Below are positions 1 to 5,969 of a stretch of 7,275 bases of DNA, in pieces. Position numbers and translations under genes: made by a program. Every line of letters starts with the position of its first letter. Position 1 is the first letter of the stretch. Origin of the DNA: Candidatus Sulfotelmatobacter sp. (GTDB lineage Bacteria; Acidobacteriota; Terriglobia; Terriglobales; Acidobacteriaceae); assembly GCA_030044775.1 (NCBI GenBank), contig JASICF010000629.1, positions 1 through 7,275 of the forward strand. Reading direction: 5' to 3'. Below the pieces are notes generated by a model that worked only from the letters and a program-made list of their open reading frames with translations, ran no database searches and had not been told where the DNA came from.

Positions 1-1
1 C

Positions 2-769
2 ATTACGGGTTTTATGTCGGTTGCGGTGAAAGCCGCGGGATGGGCCATGCTGCTCCGCATTCTGCTCTGGGGGCTTTATCCCATGCGTCCGGTGTGGGCG
101 CCTATGCTGGTGTTCGTTTCGATTGCCACCATGACCGGAGCAAACTTCGCCGCGCTCACCGAGTCGAACACCAAGCGACTGCTCGCATATTCGTCCATCG
201 CGCATGTCGGCTACATGCTGCTGGGCTTGATCGCTGGCACGGCCTATGAGCTGAATCCCGATGGCTACAAGGGCATTCTGATTTATCTGTTGGTCTACAC
301 CTTCATGAACCTCGGCGCCTTTGGCGTCATCACCTCGCTGCGGCATCGTAACGTGATCGGCGACGAACTCGATGACCTGAACGGCCTTTATGCGCGCGCG
401 CCCGTCGAAGCTGTGCTCATGCTGATCTTCCTGCTTTCCCTGGCCGGAATTCCGCCGCTGGCGGGTTTCTACGGCAAGTATTTTATTTTTCTCAGCCTGA
501 TCGAGAGCGGACATTACGCCCTAGCCTCGCTGGGCGTCCTCTACTCCGTCTTTGGCCTGTATTACTACTTGAAGATGGCCAACGCCATGTTCATGGGCCA
601 GCCGGAAGAAGAGGGCAGGCTGCCGGTGAGCTGGAGCATGCGTACCGCGTTGGCGATCACCGCATTCGCCACGGTTTTCATCGGAATCATGCCCGAACGC
701 TTCATCGGCATCGCGGATTGGCTGATGGGCATTACAAGGAATCCATCGGTCGCGCAACTAATGCATTGA
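2..769 (+). CDS. nuoN: NADH-quinone oxidoreductase subunit N (NuoN), C-terminal part, 5' end outside window
   Basis: NuoN is one of the antiporter-like membrane subunits of respiratory complex I; it moves protons across the cytoplasmic membrane while NADH is oxidised and quinone reduced. The reading frame is open from base 2 (I-T-G-F before the first Met at 14), so the gene enters from the left and about 255 residues of a usual ~480-500 are present. Numbering from Met at base 14, family signatures are VKAAGWAMLLR with Lys6, TKRLLAYSSIAHVGYMLLG at 53-71, and LAGIPPLAGFYGKY at 143-156 with Lys155; these lysines match the conserved channel lysines of NuoN. About six or seven hydrophobic helices are visible. 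The protein ends normally at TGA 767-769. NuoL and NuoM are less likely because NuoN is usually the last nuo gene, as here, and the AYSSIAHVGYMLLG signature fits it. atpZ follows after 62 bp, so co-transcription with the Fo genes is plausible. Confidence 0.93.
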   Translation: MTGFMSVAVKAAGWAMLLRILLWGLYPMRPVWAPMLVFVSIATMTGANFAALTESNTKRLLAYSSIAHVGYMLLGLIAGTAYELNPDGYKGILIYLLVYTFMNLGAFGVITSLRHRNVIGDELDDLNGLYARAPVEAVLMLIFLLSLAGIPPLAGFYGKYFIFLSLIESGHYALASLGVLYSVFGLYYYLKMANAMFMGQPEEEGRLPVSWSMRTALAITAFATVFIGIMPERFIGIADWLMGITRNPSVAQLMH

Positions 770-831
770 AACTCTGAGCGCGCTGCATTCTTCGCTCACG
801 CTGATAAACTCAGGTCGATAAATGCAGGTTT

Positions 832-1080
832 ATGTCCTCTCCACCTCAGCGCCATCCTGATCAGCAGAGCTCGGAACGGAAGGACAATTTCTGGGTGCAG
901 GCAGCCCGCTACAGCGAATTGGCGATGATTTTTCCGGCAGCTGTAGTCGTCGGGTGGCTCTCCGGTGCAGCTCTCGATCGTCGGCTGCATACGAGCTGGC
1001 TCTATATTGTCGGACTCATTCTCGGCGCAATAGCCGGCTTTGCCCAGTTGATTCGCATGGTAATCCGCGACTTGAAGTGA
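832..1080 (+). CDS. atpZ: AtpZ/AtpI-family small membrane protein of ATP synthase cluster
   Basis: An 82-residue protein with a hydrophilic N-terminus (1-27) and two membrane helices (about 29-48 and 54-76). The pattern GWLSGAALD (41-49, ending in Asp49), a short polar loop, then G61, G65 and G69 spaced by four and a closing Arg75 is typical of AtpZ, a small protein encoded at the head of many atp operons. AtpZ with AtpI is reported to influence Mg2+/Ca2+ transport or assembly of the ATP synthase; the exact role here is inferred only from family and context. It lies between nuoN and the AtpI-like gene. The start at ATG 832 has only a weak upstream CAGG (825-828, very close). An ATG at 822 is in another frame. 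Function is uncertain, but family membership is well supported by length, topology and position. Confidence 0.8.
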   Translation: MSSPPQRHPDQQSSERKDNFWVQAARYSELAMIFPAAVVVGWLSGAALDRRLHTSWLYIVGLILGAIAGFAQLIRMVIRDLK

Positions 1081-1166
1081 GTCGGGAACATCATCCTTCG
1101 GTCACTTTGCCTTGATGCAGCTCCATCATCCTTTCATTTAGCATACTTTCCGATTCCGAGACCGCG

Positions 1167-1622
1167 ATGCCTGCCAATCCAGAGAAAAACGAAGCAAACG
1201 CGTTGTCCGCGTCAGCTTCGGTGTCTGAAGCTTTTTATTCTGGTGCACTCCAACGGATCAGCAAGTTTATGTTGGCGATTTCCCTGCCACTAATTGCGGT
1301 CGCATGGTGGAACTTCAGCTGGCGCGTTGCCCTGGGGCTTGGTCTGGGATGCCTGATTGCGTATGTGAACTTTTTCTGGCTGAAGCGCGCGATCGCGGGC
1401 TTCGCCGACCGCGCCACCGGAACAGCAACACCAGGATCAGGGCAGGGAGTCGTGTTTCGCTTCCTGCTGCGCTATGTTTTGATGGCCCTCGGGGCCTATG
1501 CTATATTGACTGTTTCACCCGCGAGCCTGCACGGGCTTCTTGCGGGCTTATTTTTGCCCGTTGGAGCCATTCTGTGTGAAGCCGTCTACGAACTGTATGC
1601 TGCGATGGCACGCGGGCTATAG
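1167..1622 (+). CDS. atpI: ATP synthase subunit I (AtpI-like membrane protein)
   Basis: A 151-residue protein with a polar, Ala/Ser-rich N-terminus (1-30) and four predicted membrane helices: about 32-50 (SKFMLAISLPLIAVAWW), 52-72, 97-116 and 121-143. The second helix contains GLGCLIAYVNFFWL, a Gly-rich stretch followed by Asn-Phe, as in the ATP synthase I family (PF03899). Such proteins are non-structural and are thought to help assemble the c-ring in the cytoplasmic membrane. It sits directly upstream of atpB, the classical place for atpI, with 86 bp separating it from atpZ and 40 bp from atpB. No clear Shine-Dalgarno sequence precedes ATG 1167, so the exact start is less certain than the body. 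Sequence conservation in this family is low, so the call rests on topology, the second-helix motif and gene order. Confidence 0.75.
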   Translation: MPANPEKNEANALSASASVSEAFYSGALQRISKFMLAISLPLIAVAWWNFSWRVALGLGLGCLIAYVNFFWLKRAIAGFADRATGTATPGSGQGVVFRFLLRYVLMALGAYAILTVSPASLHGLLAGLFLPVGAILCEAVYELYAAMARGL

Positions 1623-1662
1623 GCAATTCATTAACGGAGAATTGGCGGTTCGGTAGCTTCTT

Positions 1663-2394
1663 ATGCCTGAGCAACTCTGGTTCACGCACCTGTTGAACAG
1701 TCTATTTGCGGGGGTCGTTACGCCTTTCCTGCGGTTGCTCCACATCCAGCCAAAATATGCGGATGCCCCTATTTCCAACTCCTTTGCGATGGAGTTCCTG
1801 ATCTTTGGGTTTCTACTGATCGTATTTGTTCTGCTGCGCTCGCGGTTGTCGGTTGACAATCCCGGCAGCCTTCAACATACGTTCGAATGGCTGGAGGGTC
1901 TGATTCAGGACCAGAGCAATGAAATCATCGGTCATCACAGCGAGCCGTATACCGCGTTCTTGATGACGCTGGCGCTCTTCATTCTTTGCGCGAATTTGCT
2001 TGGGCTCATTCCGAGCTTCGAGTCGCCAACGGCGGTACCGATTGTGCCCCTGGGATGCGCCATCGGAGCGTTCTTCTATTACCAGACACAAGGATTCAAG
2101 CACGCGGGTATCAAATACCTGGCCCACTTTGCCGGGCCGATGCCGGCCTTGGCGCCACTGATGGTGCCGATTGAACTCATCAGCCACCTCGCGCGCGTGC
2201 TTTCGCTGACGATTCGTCTCTTCGCGAATATGTACGCGGGTGACATGGTCACTCTGGTTTTTATTTCGCTGCTGCCGATCGCTTTTCCGATCCCGTTTTT
2301 GATATTGCATATTTTTGTTTCCCTGCTGCAGACGTATATTTTTGTCCTGCTGACCACGGTGTATTTGCAGGGCGCAGTTTCGGAAGGGCATTAA
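1663..2394 (+). CDS. atpB: F-type ATP synthase subunit a
   Basis: Subunit a is the membrane stator of Fo; it provides the two ion half-channels beside the rotating c-ring. The 243-residue length fits short bacterial forms. The diagnostic block is ELISHLARVLSLTIRLFANM (171-190): Arg185 corresponds to the essential E. coli Arg210, followed by YAGDM where Asp194 takes the place of E. coli Glu219. Gln223 in LLQTYIFVLL corresponds to E. coli Gln252. Hydrophobic segments lie near 43-59, 98-117, 123-143, 163-195 and 196-235. The N-terminus MPEQLWFTHLLNSLFAG is of the kind I recall from acidobacterial AtpB, supporting ATG 1663. An in-frame TAG at 1654-1656 rules out a longer form. The nearest SD-like GGAG (1636-1639) is too far upstream to be ideal. 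It is followed by a 239-bp gap with a palindromic repeat, then atpE. Confidence 0.97.
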   Translation: MPEQLWFTHLLNSLFAGVVTPFLRLLHIQPKYADAPISNSFAMEFLIFGFLLIVFVLLRSRLSVDNPGSLQHTFEWLEGLIQDQSNEIIGHHSEPYTAFLMTLALFILCANLLGLIPSFESPTAVPIVPLGCAIGAFFYYQTQGFKHAGIKYLAHFAGPMPALAPLMVPIELISHLARVLSLTIRLFANMYAGDMVTLVFISLLPIAFPIPFLILHIFVSLLQTYIFVLLTTVYLQGAVSEGH

Positions 2395-2427
2395 AGGCTT
2401 TCGTGGCTTCAGTCCGCGAGTTCGAAT

Positions 2428-2530
2428 TGTCATTCTGAGCGAGGCGAAGAATCTGTGCATTTGATTTTTGGTCAGAAAGTAAAATGCATAGATCCTTCGA
2501 TTCGCAAAAAACGCGAATCTCAGGATGACA
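2428..2530. repeat. Palindromic interspersed repeat between atpB and atpE
   Basis: The element is bounded by TGTCATTCTGAG (2428-2439) and its near-perfect inverse CTCAGGATGACA (2519-2530), a 12-bp stem with one G-T wobble. Nested inside is an 18-bp stem, 2445-2462 with 2482-2499, carrying one mismatch and one wobble around a 19-base loop. A separate 6-bp hairpin (ATTCGC 2500-2505 / GCGAAT 2513-2518) sits beside it, so RNA or single-stranded DNA could fold into a branched structure. From memory, repeats of this TGTCATTCTGAGCG type are scattered through acidobacterial genomes; I could not verify that. It occupies the only sizeable gap in the Fo cluster and will be transcribed if atpB and atpE share a message. 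It contains no plausible gene. It could be a REP/MITE-like non-autonomous element, an mRNA-stability structure, or both. Confidence 0.8.
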
Positions 2531-2621
2531 TGTTTGCGTTTCCAGGATTTGCGACTTCGCCGCAAGCGTGAGGGCGCCTGCACGGTATGGCGTCAACCAC
2601 CCACTGGCGGTATTTCATACT

Positions 2622-2626
2622 AGGAG
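2622..2626 (+). promoter_or_regulatory. Shine-Dalgarno sequence of atpE
   Basis: AGGAG lies 7 bases before ATG 2634. It is the clearest ribosome binding site in the energy cluster and fixes the atpE start, because the same frame is open upstream to an ATG at 2568. Translation from 2568 would add 22 polar residues before the signal-like N-terminus, which is implausible. Confidence 0.85.
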
Positions 2627-2633
2627 AAACACA

Positions 2634-2936
2634 ATGAGTAAATTAGGTAAGTTGTTCATGGCGCTTTCCGTGCTCTCGTTTGCGGTGCCTGCGTTTGCGC
2701 AGGGCGGAGCTGAGGCAGGAACCAACTGGGTGGCCATCGCTGCAGGGTTTTCCATGGCATTTGCGTCGGGCATTTGCGCCTTGGCGCAAGGCAAGGCGAC
2801 GGCCTCGGCCGCCGAAAGTCTGGCTCGCAATCCTGCTGCGCGTCCGGGAATTCAGCTGGCCTTGATTCTGGGCCTGGCCTTGATTGAGTCCCTGGCACTG
2901 TACACGCTGGTGATCATCTTCGTAAAGGTGAAGTAG
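2634..2936 (+). CDS. atpE: F-type ATP synthase subunit c with cleavable-looking N-terminal signal
   Basis: Subunit c forms the rotating oligomeric ring of Fo; each copy carries one ion per turn. The protein has 100 residues. Residues 1-22 (MSKLGKLFMALSVLSFAVPAFA) look like a signal peptide with an AFA cleavage site, leaving a 78-residue mature protein starting at Gln23, the usual c-subunit size. Two helices follow (about 31-60 and 72-97) joined by the polar loop ARNPAARPG (64-72). The ion-binding carboxylate is Glu85 in ALIESLALY. Counting from the loop Arg65, Gln52, Glu85, Ser86 and Tyr90 fall where the Na+-binding ring of Ilyobacter has Gln32, Glu65, Ser66 and Tyr70, but Thr67 is replaced by Leu87. 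It is the last gene before an intrinsic terminator. The separate gap, repeat and strong SD upstream are consistent with raised expression, as needed for a multi-copy subunit. Confidence 0.96.
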   Translation: MSKLGKLFMALSVLSFAVPAFAQGGAEAGTNWVAIAAGFSMAFASGICALAQGKATASAAESLARNPAARPGIQLALILGLALIESLALYTLVIIFVKVK

Positions 2937-2961
2937 GCGTTCCCGACTTGATTCTCACAAC

Positions 2962-2993
2962 AAAGCCTCTGCTTTCGCAGAGGCTTTTATTTT
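2962..2993 (+). terminator. Rho-independent terminator after atpE, convergent junction
   Basis: A perfect 11-bp stem, AAAGCCTCTGC (2962-2972) with GCAGAGGCTTT (2977-2987), closes a TTTC loop and runs into a T-rich tail (TTTTATTTTT, 2985-2994). It begins 26 bases after the atpE stop. On the minus strand the same hairpin lies 32 bases beyond the stop of the HEAT/PilZ gene and is followed by a weaker T-rich stretch, so it may serve both converging transcripts. Confidence 0.88.
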
Positions 2994-3018
2994 TGTAGAG
3001 GCAGCCGTGAGGCGGCGT

Positions 3019-5646
3019 TCAGTTTTTTCTCTGTCCGACCCAGTCGTCTTCCTTCTTTTGCGGAACGCGGTTGAGCGCTTCGACCAGCAAGCGGCGCAAA
3101 CGATAGCGGCTTTCAAGATCGGTGCTGACGATTTCAAATCCGACTTCATTCACCCGAGCCCGCCGCAGCAGCACGTGCGCCCTGATCTTGGTTCTCACGC
3201 CGAGCGAAATTTCCAGGTCGGCTTCGCTGCCGATGCGGAGATTATCTTCTTTTGTGCCCATGCCTCCGCCGAGGCTCAATTCGCGAATCAGGATTTTGGA
3301 TTTTCCCCATGAGCTCCCAATCGTCGCCGGCACCGTGCGCGCCAGAACCATGCGCTCGTAGCGCCGCTGCCGTACCCACGGGCACGCCGGAGCGGTATCG
3401 AGAGGGGCGATGGCCAGTTCGGAAGGTTCGAGGCTGCTGTCGGAAAGAATCTGCGCGCTGTAACGCGGATCGGTCTTGGCCAGCGATTGCGCGGCAGCGA
3501 TTCGCAACTCGCGGTGGTGAACCCATCCGAAAGTTTTCTTGGATTCGACAATTTCCCGCAATAGCGTCAGCGATTCGTTATCGCGCAGCCGGCCCAACGA
3601 TTCAATCGCCTTCAACTGGATAAACGGAGAGCGCGACGCGGCTTCGCCCGGCCGTGCCATCGCCTGCAGCGGAGGTGCGGCAGTCAAATCTCCGCTCATG
3701 CCGATTTCATCGATGGTCTCGGGCAGGACTAGCGAGTCCAGAATCTCTGCCAGCTCCAATAATGTGCGGCCGCGGTCGGGCGCGGCTCCGTAAGCAATCT
3801 GGCGCACTACAATGTCGTGATAAAAGCGGTTCCACTCCGGCATCCGCACGGGCAACAGCTCAAGCAGCGTTCCCACGTCGAGACGGCTGAGCAAGCCTAC
3901 TACCGCCGAAGCTTGCCGAGACTGCCCCGTGCGCAAAATCTCGCGTAGCTGCACAAGCGCCGGGCTTCCCAATTCCTTCACCAACTCGACCATGCGGTCG
4001 CATTCATCACGCCGCATGCAGCGGAAGAATCGATCGGCAAGGTGTTCGGCTCCCGATTGGCAGGTACGCCTGAGAATCAAAAGCAAATCCTCCGGCATGG
4101 GGTCGGAGCGCAGCGCTTCTTCAATGAACTCGGGTATGCGATTCTCGACCCCTACGCGCGGGCGCAGGTCGTTGACCATGACCGGACGTTGCTGCAGCAG
4201 GGCTTCCATAGCGGCGCACACCTCGTTCACGGCCGGGTAGTTCTTGGCCGAGCTGGCTTCCTGGCTGAGGCGGACAAAAGCCGCGCTCAACAGGCTTTGC
4301 AGCTCTGCATCTTTTTCCACGCAAATCTGCTGGGTTACTTTGCGGATGGCGCCAGCAAGTGCTTCGCCGCCCAGTCGCGCGTACAGATCGGCGATCTGGC
4401 TGAGCCCAATCGCGGTCTTGCGGCGTGGTTCCGAGTCTTTCGCCGTCACACAGCCGGCATAATTGTTCAAAATATCCGCGGAGGTGCGCTTGTCGTCACG
4501 GTCGAGCAATACCTCGACAAACTGCCGCAGGTTGCGCGGGGGCACGCACGGAGCCTCGTTCGAGAGCAATACCGTCTTCTTGCCCGATTCCGGAACCTCG
4601 GCCCAGAACATCCGGTCGAGAATATCGGCATGCGACTCGACCAGAATGCCGGCCTTGTTCATCTTCTCTTCTTGAATCTTGAGAATCTGGCGCAATGAGT
4701 CCATCTGCCGGCTCATGTGCTCCATCATCTGATGCACGGCATTGACCTTGACTTCGCCTTTGGAATAGCGGTCGAGCGCGAAACGAATCGCCATGTGCTC
4801 GGCCGCTTTCATCAGCAGCGGCGCATCTTCTTCCTGATCCTTGGTCGCTTTGGCCGCCAGGCTTCCCAACAGTTGTTGCAGGTTCAGGCGCGTGTTCGGA
4901 TCGGCTTCGCCTAGATCCTTCTGCAGATCTTCGGGAGTGATGCTCTCAGCTTGCGCCTGCCCGAATCGAGTGAGCAGCCGGATCGCCTGGATGACTTCCG
5001 CCTCCTGCAGGGGAACAACCGTTCCTTCCCATGCCGGAGCAGTCCCCGTTCCCATTGCTTGTCCCATCGCGCCTTTTACAGCGCTATTCGGAACGCTGCC
5101 GAAAGGAACCACTGCGCCCGGCTGCGTCTGGACCGTTCCTCCGGTATTGGCGCCTTCAGCCGCAGCGATCAACTGCAACAGTTTCTGCGGGTCGTTCAGC
5201 CACTGCTTGAATTCAGGCCCAAGGGTTTGTGCTGCAATCTGCGCGGCAACGCTGATATCTCCCGTCAGCGGGTCGGCAGCGACAAATTTTACTTCGTTGA
5301 TCTTGATCGTGCTCTGTTTGCCGGCGCTGCTTAACGCTTCTTTGATTTGCTTGGATACATCCTGCGCTTTGGAACCCGCGAGAGTAAAAGCCCGCACCAG
5401 GCGGGTGAAGTCTTCGATGGTGACGTCTTTGGAAAAGTGCAGGCTAGCCAAGCCTGCGGTGGTCAAGAGTTGGCCGAAGCTGCGCTCTACCTGTCCGGTT
5501 TCCAGAGGTACGCCATCCAACAGTAATTTGTTATCCGAAACGCCCAGCAGAAAGCCACCCTCACCTGCGGCCGGCAGCCCATGTTGCAGCTCATTCCAGG
5601 TAACCTCGAACTGCGCTTCGGTGCGTTTATGCTCGTACCCGTACAT
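3019..5646 (-). CDS. HEAT-like helical repeat protein with C-terminal PilZ-like domain
   Basis: A soluble protein of 875 residues counted from ATG 5646, with no signal peptide or membrane helix. Residues 1-150 are a mixed N-terminal region (MYGYEHKRT...). A Gly/Ala/Thr/Pro-rich linker spans about 164-210. Residues 212-740 are mostly helical, with HEAT-like repeats clearest at 520-600 and 675-728 (FIQLKAIESLGRLRDNES is a typical repeat half). The end, about 758-860, resembles a PilZ domain: an RRYER box (Arg761 and Arg765, RxxxR), then ELSLGGG (789-795) in the place of the usual D/N-x-S-x-x-G, then a beta-rich part and a closing helix. PilZ domains often bind cyclic di-GMP; the Asp/Asn-to-Glu change leaves binding uncertain. 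HEAT repeats usually form protein-docking scaffolds, so a signal-responsive scaffold is a reasonable inference, not a demonstrated role. The gene converges with atpE and diverges from the CHAD-HD gene. ATG 5646 lacks an SD, and the true start is probably further upstream. Confidence 0.85.
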   Translation of the reverse strand: MYGYEHKRTEAQFEVTWNELQHGLPAAGEGGFLLGVSDNKLLLDGVPLETGQVERSFGQLLTTAGLASLHFSKDVTIEDFTRLVRAFTLAGSKAQDVSKQIKEALSSAGKQSTIKINEVKFVAADPLTGDISVAAQIAAQTLGPEFKQWLNDPQKLLQLIAAAEGANTGGTVQTQPGAVVPFGSVPNSAVKGAMGQAMGTGTAPAWEGTVVPLQEAEVIQAIRLLTRFGQAQAESITPEDLQKDLGEADPNTRLNLQQLLGSLAAKATKDQEEDAPLLMKAAEHMAIRFALDRYSKGEVKVNAVHQMMEHMSRQMDSLRQILKIQEEKMNKAGILVESHADILDRMFWAEVPESGKKTVLLSNEAPCVPPRNLRQFVEVLLDRDDKRTSADILNNYAGCVTAKDSEPRRKTAIGLSQIADLYARLGGEALAGAIRKVTQQICVEKDAELQSLLSAAFVRLSQEASSAKNYPAVNEVCAAMEALLQQRPVMVNDLRPRVGVENRIPEFIEEALRSDPMPEDLLLILRRTCQSGAEHLADRFFRCMRRDECDRMVELVKELGSPALVQLREILRTGQSRQASAVVGLLSRLDVGTLLELLPVRMPEWNRFYHDIVVRQIAYGAAPDRGRTLLELAEILDSLVLPETIDEIGMSGDLTAAPPLQAMARPGEAASRSPFIQLKAIESLGRLRDNESLTLLREIVESKKTFGWVHHRELRIAAAQSLAKTDPRYSAQILSDSSLEPSELAIAPLDTAPACPWVRQRRYERMVLARTVPATIGSSWGKSKILIRELSLGGGMGTKEDNLRIGSEADLEISLGVRTKIRAHVLLRRARVNEVGFEIVSTDLESRYRLRRLLVEALNRVPQKKEDDWVGQRKN
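3067..3375 (-). other. PilZ-like domain region of the HEAT protein
   Basis: This is the C-terminal part of the minus-strand gene (about residues 758-860). RxxxR is formed by Arg761 and Arg765. Glu789-Leu-Ser791-Leu-Gly793-Gly794 occupies the second motif, with Ser and Gly kept and Glu in the usual Asp/Asn position. The following alternating stretch (ADLEISLGVRTKIRAHVLLR) and VGFEIV fit the PilZ beta barrel. The match was made by eye. Confidence 0.7.
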
Positions 5647-5736
5647 CCGGGCGTACTTGATCAGGATGTTTAAGCTGTGGACGAACGCTCGCGCCGAGGC
5701 GGCACGGTTGGCATGAAATGTGGTCGCGTTGTCGAT
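5647..5736 (-). other. Probable in-frame N-terminal extension of the HEAT/PilZ gene, ATC start candidate
   Basis: Thirty codons upstream of ATG 5646 remain open in the same frame, ending at ATC (5734-5736); an in-frame TAG lies four codons further upstream (5746-5748). The translation includes ANRAASARAFVHSLNILIKY, a plausible amphipathic helix that continues smoothly into ARMYGYEHKRT, and its third codon positions are mostly G/C like the gene body. There is no ATG, GTG or TTG in frame. ATC sits six bases after AGGGG, an ideal SD position, while ATG 5646 has none. Either ATC is a rare natural start, or a one-base error in the run of four T's (minus strand) hides a GTG start. Confidence 0.6.
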
Positions 5737-5742
5737 AAAACA

Positions 5743-5747
5743 CCCCT
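5743..5747 (-). promoter_or_regulatory. Candidate Shine-Dalgarno sequence for the HEAT/PilZ gene
   Basis: AGGGG on the minus strand, six bases before the ATC codon at 5736. It overlaps the in-frame TAG stop that bounds the reading frame. Its spacing favours initiation at or near ATC rather than at ATG 5646, which lies about 97 bases downstream. Confidence 0.5.
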
Positions 5748-5793
5748 ACCCGAGCTCGGACTGCCCGATAAAAGGTTAAATCCGCGAGGTAAG

Positions 5794-5961
5794 GTGCCGC
5801 ATGTTACGGAGGTAATGGAACAATTCTCGCTCGACCCACTGCCGGGGCCTTTCTTGTCGCTCTCCGCGCCCCGCACACCAACGGCAACCGCGCTGTCAGG
5901 TCCGGCACTGGCGCTGGCGGCCATCTCCGGCGACAATGATAGGTTGCGTATTTTTGAGTAG
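5794..5961 (+). CDS. Possible small ORF upstream of the CHAD-HD gene (doubtful)
   Basis: A GTG at 5794, four bases after GAGG, opens a frame for a 55-residue product; an internal ATG at 5815 would give 49 residues. The sequence is Pro/Leu/Ser/Ala-rich (for example SLDPLPGPFLSLSAPRTP) with no recognisable domain. Its stop TAG (5959-5961) overlaps the AGGAG of the next gene, and the next start is 8 bases on, a geometry compatible with translational coupling. The same frame is also open further left, across the end of the opposite gene, so openness in GC-rich DNA explains it equally well. I consider it more likely non-coding. Confidence 0.18.
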   Translation: MPHVTEVMEQFSLDPLPGPFLSLSAPRTPTATALSGPALALAAISGDNDRLRIFE

Positions 5962-5964
5962 GAG
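5960..5964 (+). promoter_or_regulatory. Shine-Dalgarno sequence deciding the TTG start of the CHAD-HD gene
   Basis: AGGAG lies five bases before TTG 5970. An in-frame TGA at 5955-5957 excludes any earlier start, and the next ATG (6027) has no SD and would cut into the first CHAD helix. TTG is therefore the best start. Confidence 0.8.
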
Positions 5965-5969
5965 CTCCA

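Larger units (their letters stand above)
5737..5969. other. Divergent intergenic region
   Basis: These 233 bp separate the divergently oriented HEAT/PilZ and CHAD-HD genes and should hold both promoters. I see no convincing -35/-10 pair on either strand. Visible elements are the minus-strand AGGGG (5743-5747), a perfect 10-bp palindrome CCGAGCTCGG (5750-5759) just behind it that could be an operator or chance, a possible small plus-strand ORF (5794-5961), and the AGGAG of the CHAD-HD gene at the right edge. Confidence 0.6.

Noticed and set aside
770..831. A weak hairpin (GAGCG 776-780 / CGCTC 794-798) between nuoN and atpZ
   Set aside because: The stem is only five pairs with no T tract, so it is not a credible terminator and gives no reason to split the operon.
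1112..1147. A possible promoter before atpI (TTGATG at 1112-1117)
   Set aside because: No acceptable -10 element lies 16-18 bases downstream; the AT-rich TTTAGCATACT is too far away.
1813..2583. A 256-codon open frame on the minus strand across atpB
   Set aside because: It is antisense to the unambiguous atpB, is Arg/Gln-rich and also reads through the palindromic repeat.
2568..2633. A longer atpE start at ATG 2568
   Set aside because: It would put 22 polar residues before the signal-like segment, while ATG 2634 has an ideal AGGAG seven bases upstream.
4841..5716. A 291-codon open frame on the plus strand opposite the HEAT/PilZ gene
   Set aside because: It is Ser/Cys/Pro-rich, with no domain, and is explained as the antisense of a GC-rich gene whose minus-strand product has clear helical repeats and a PilZ-like domain.
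3019..5736. A link of this region to a defence system or mobile element
   Set aside because: No integrase, transposase, nuclease, attachment site or sharp change in composition is visible; the genes look like ordinary chromosomal ones.
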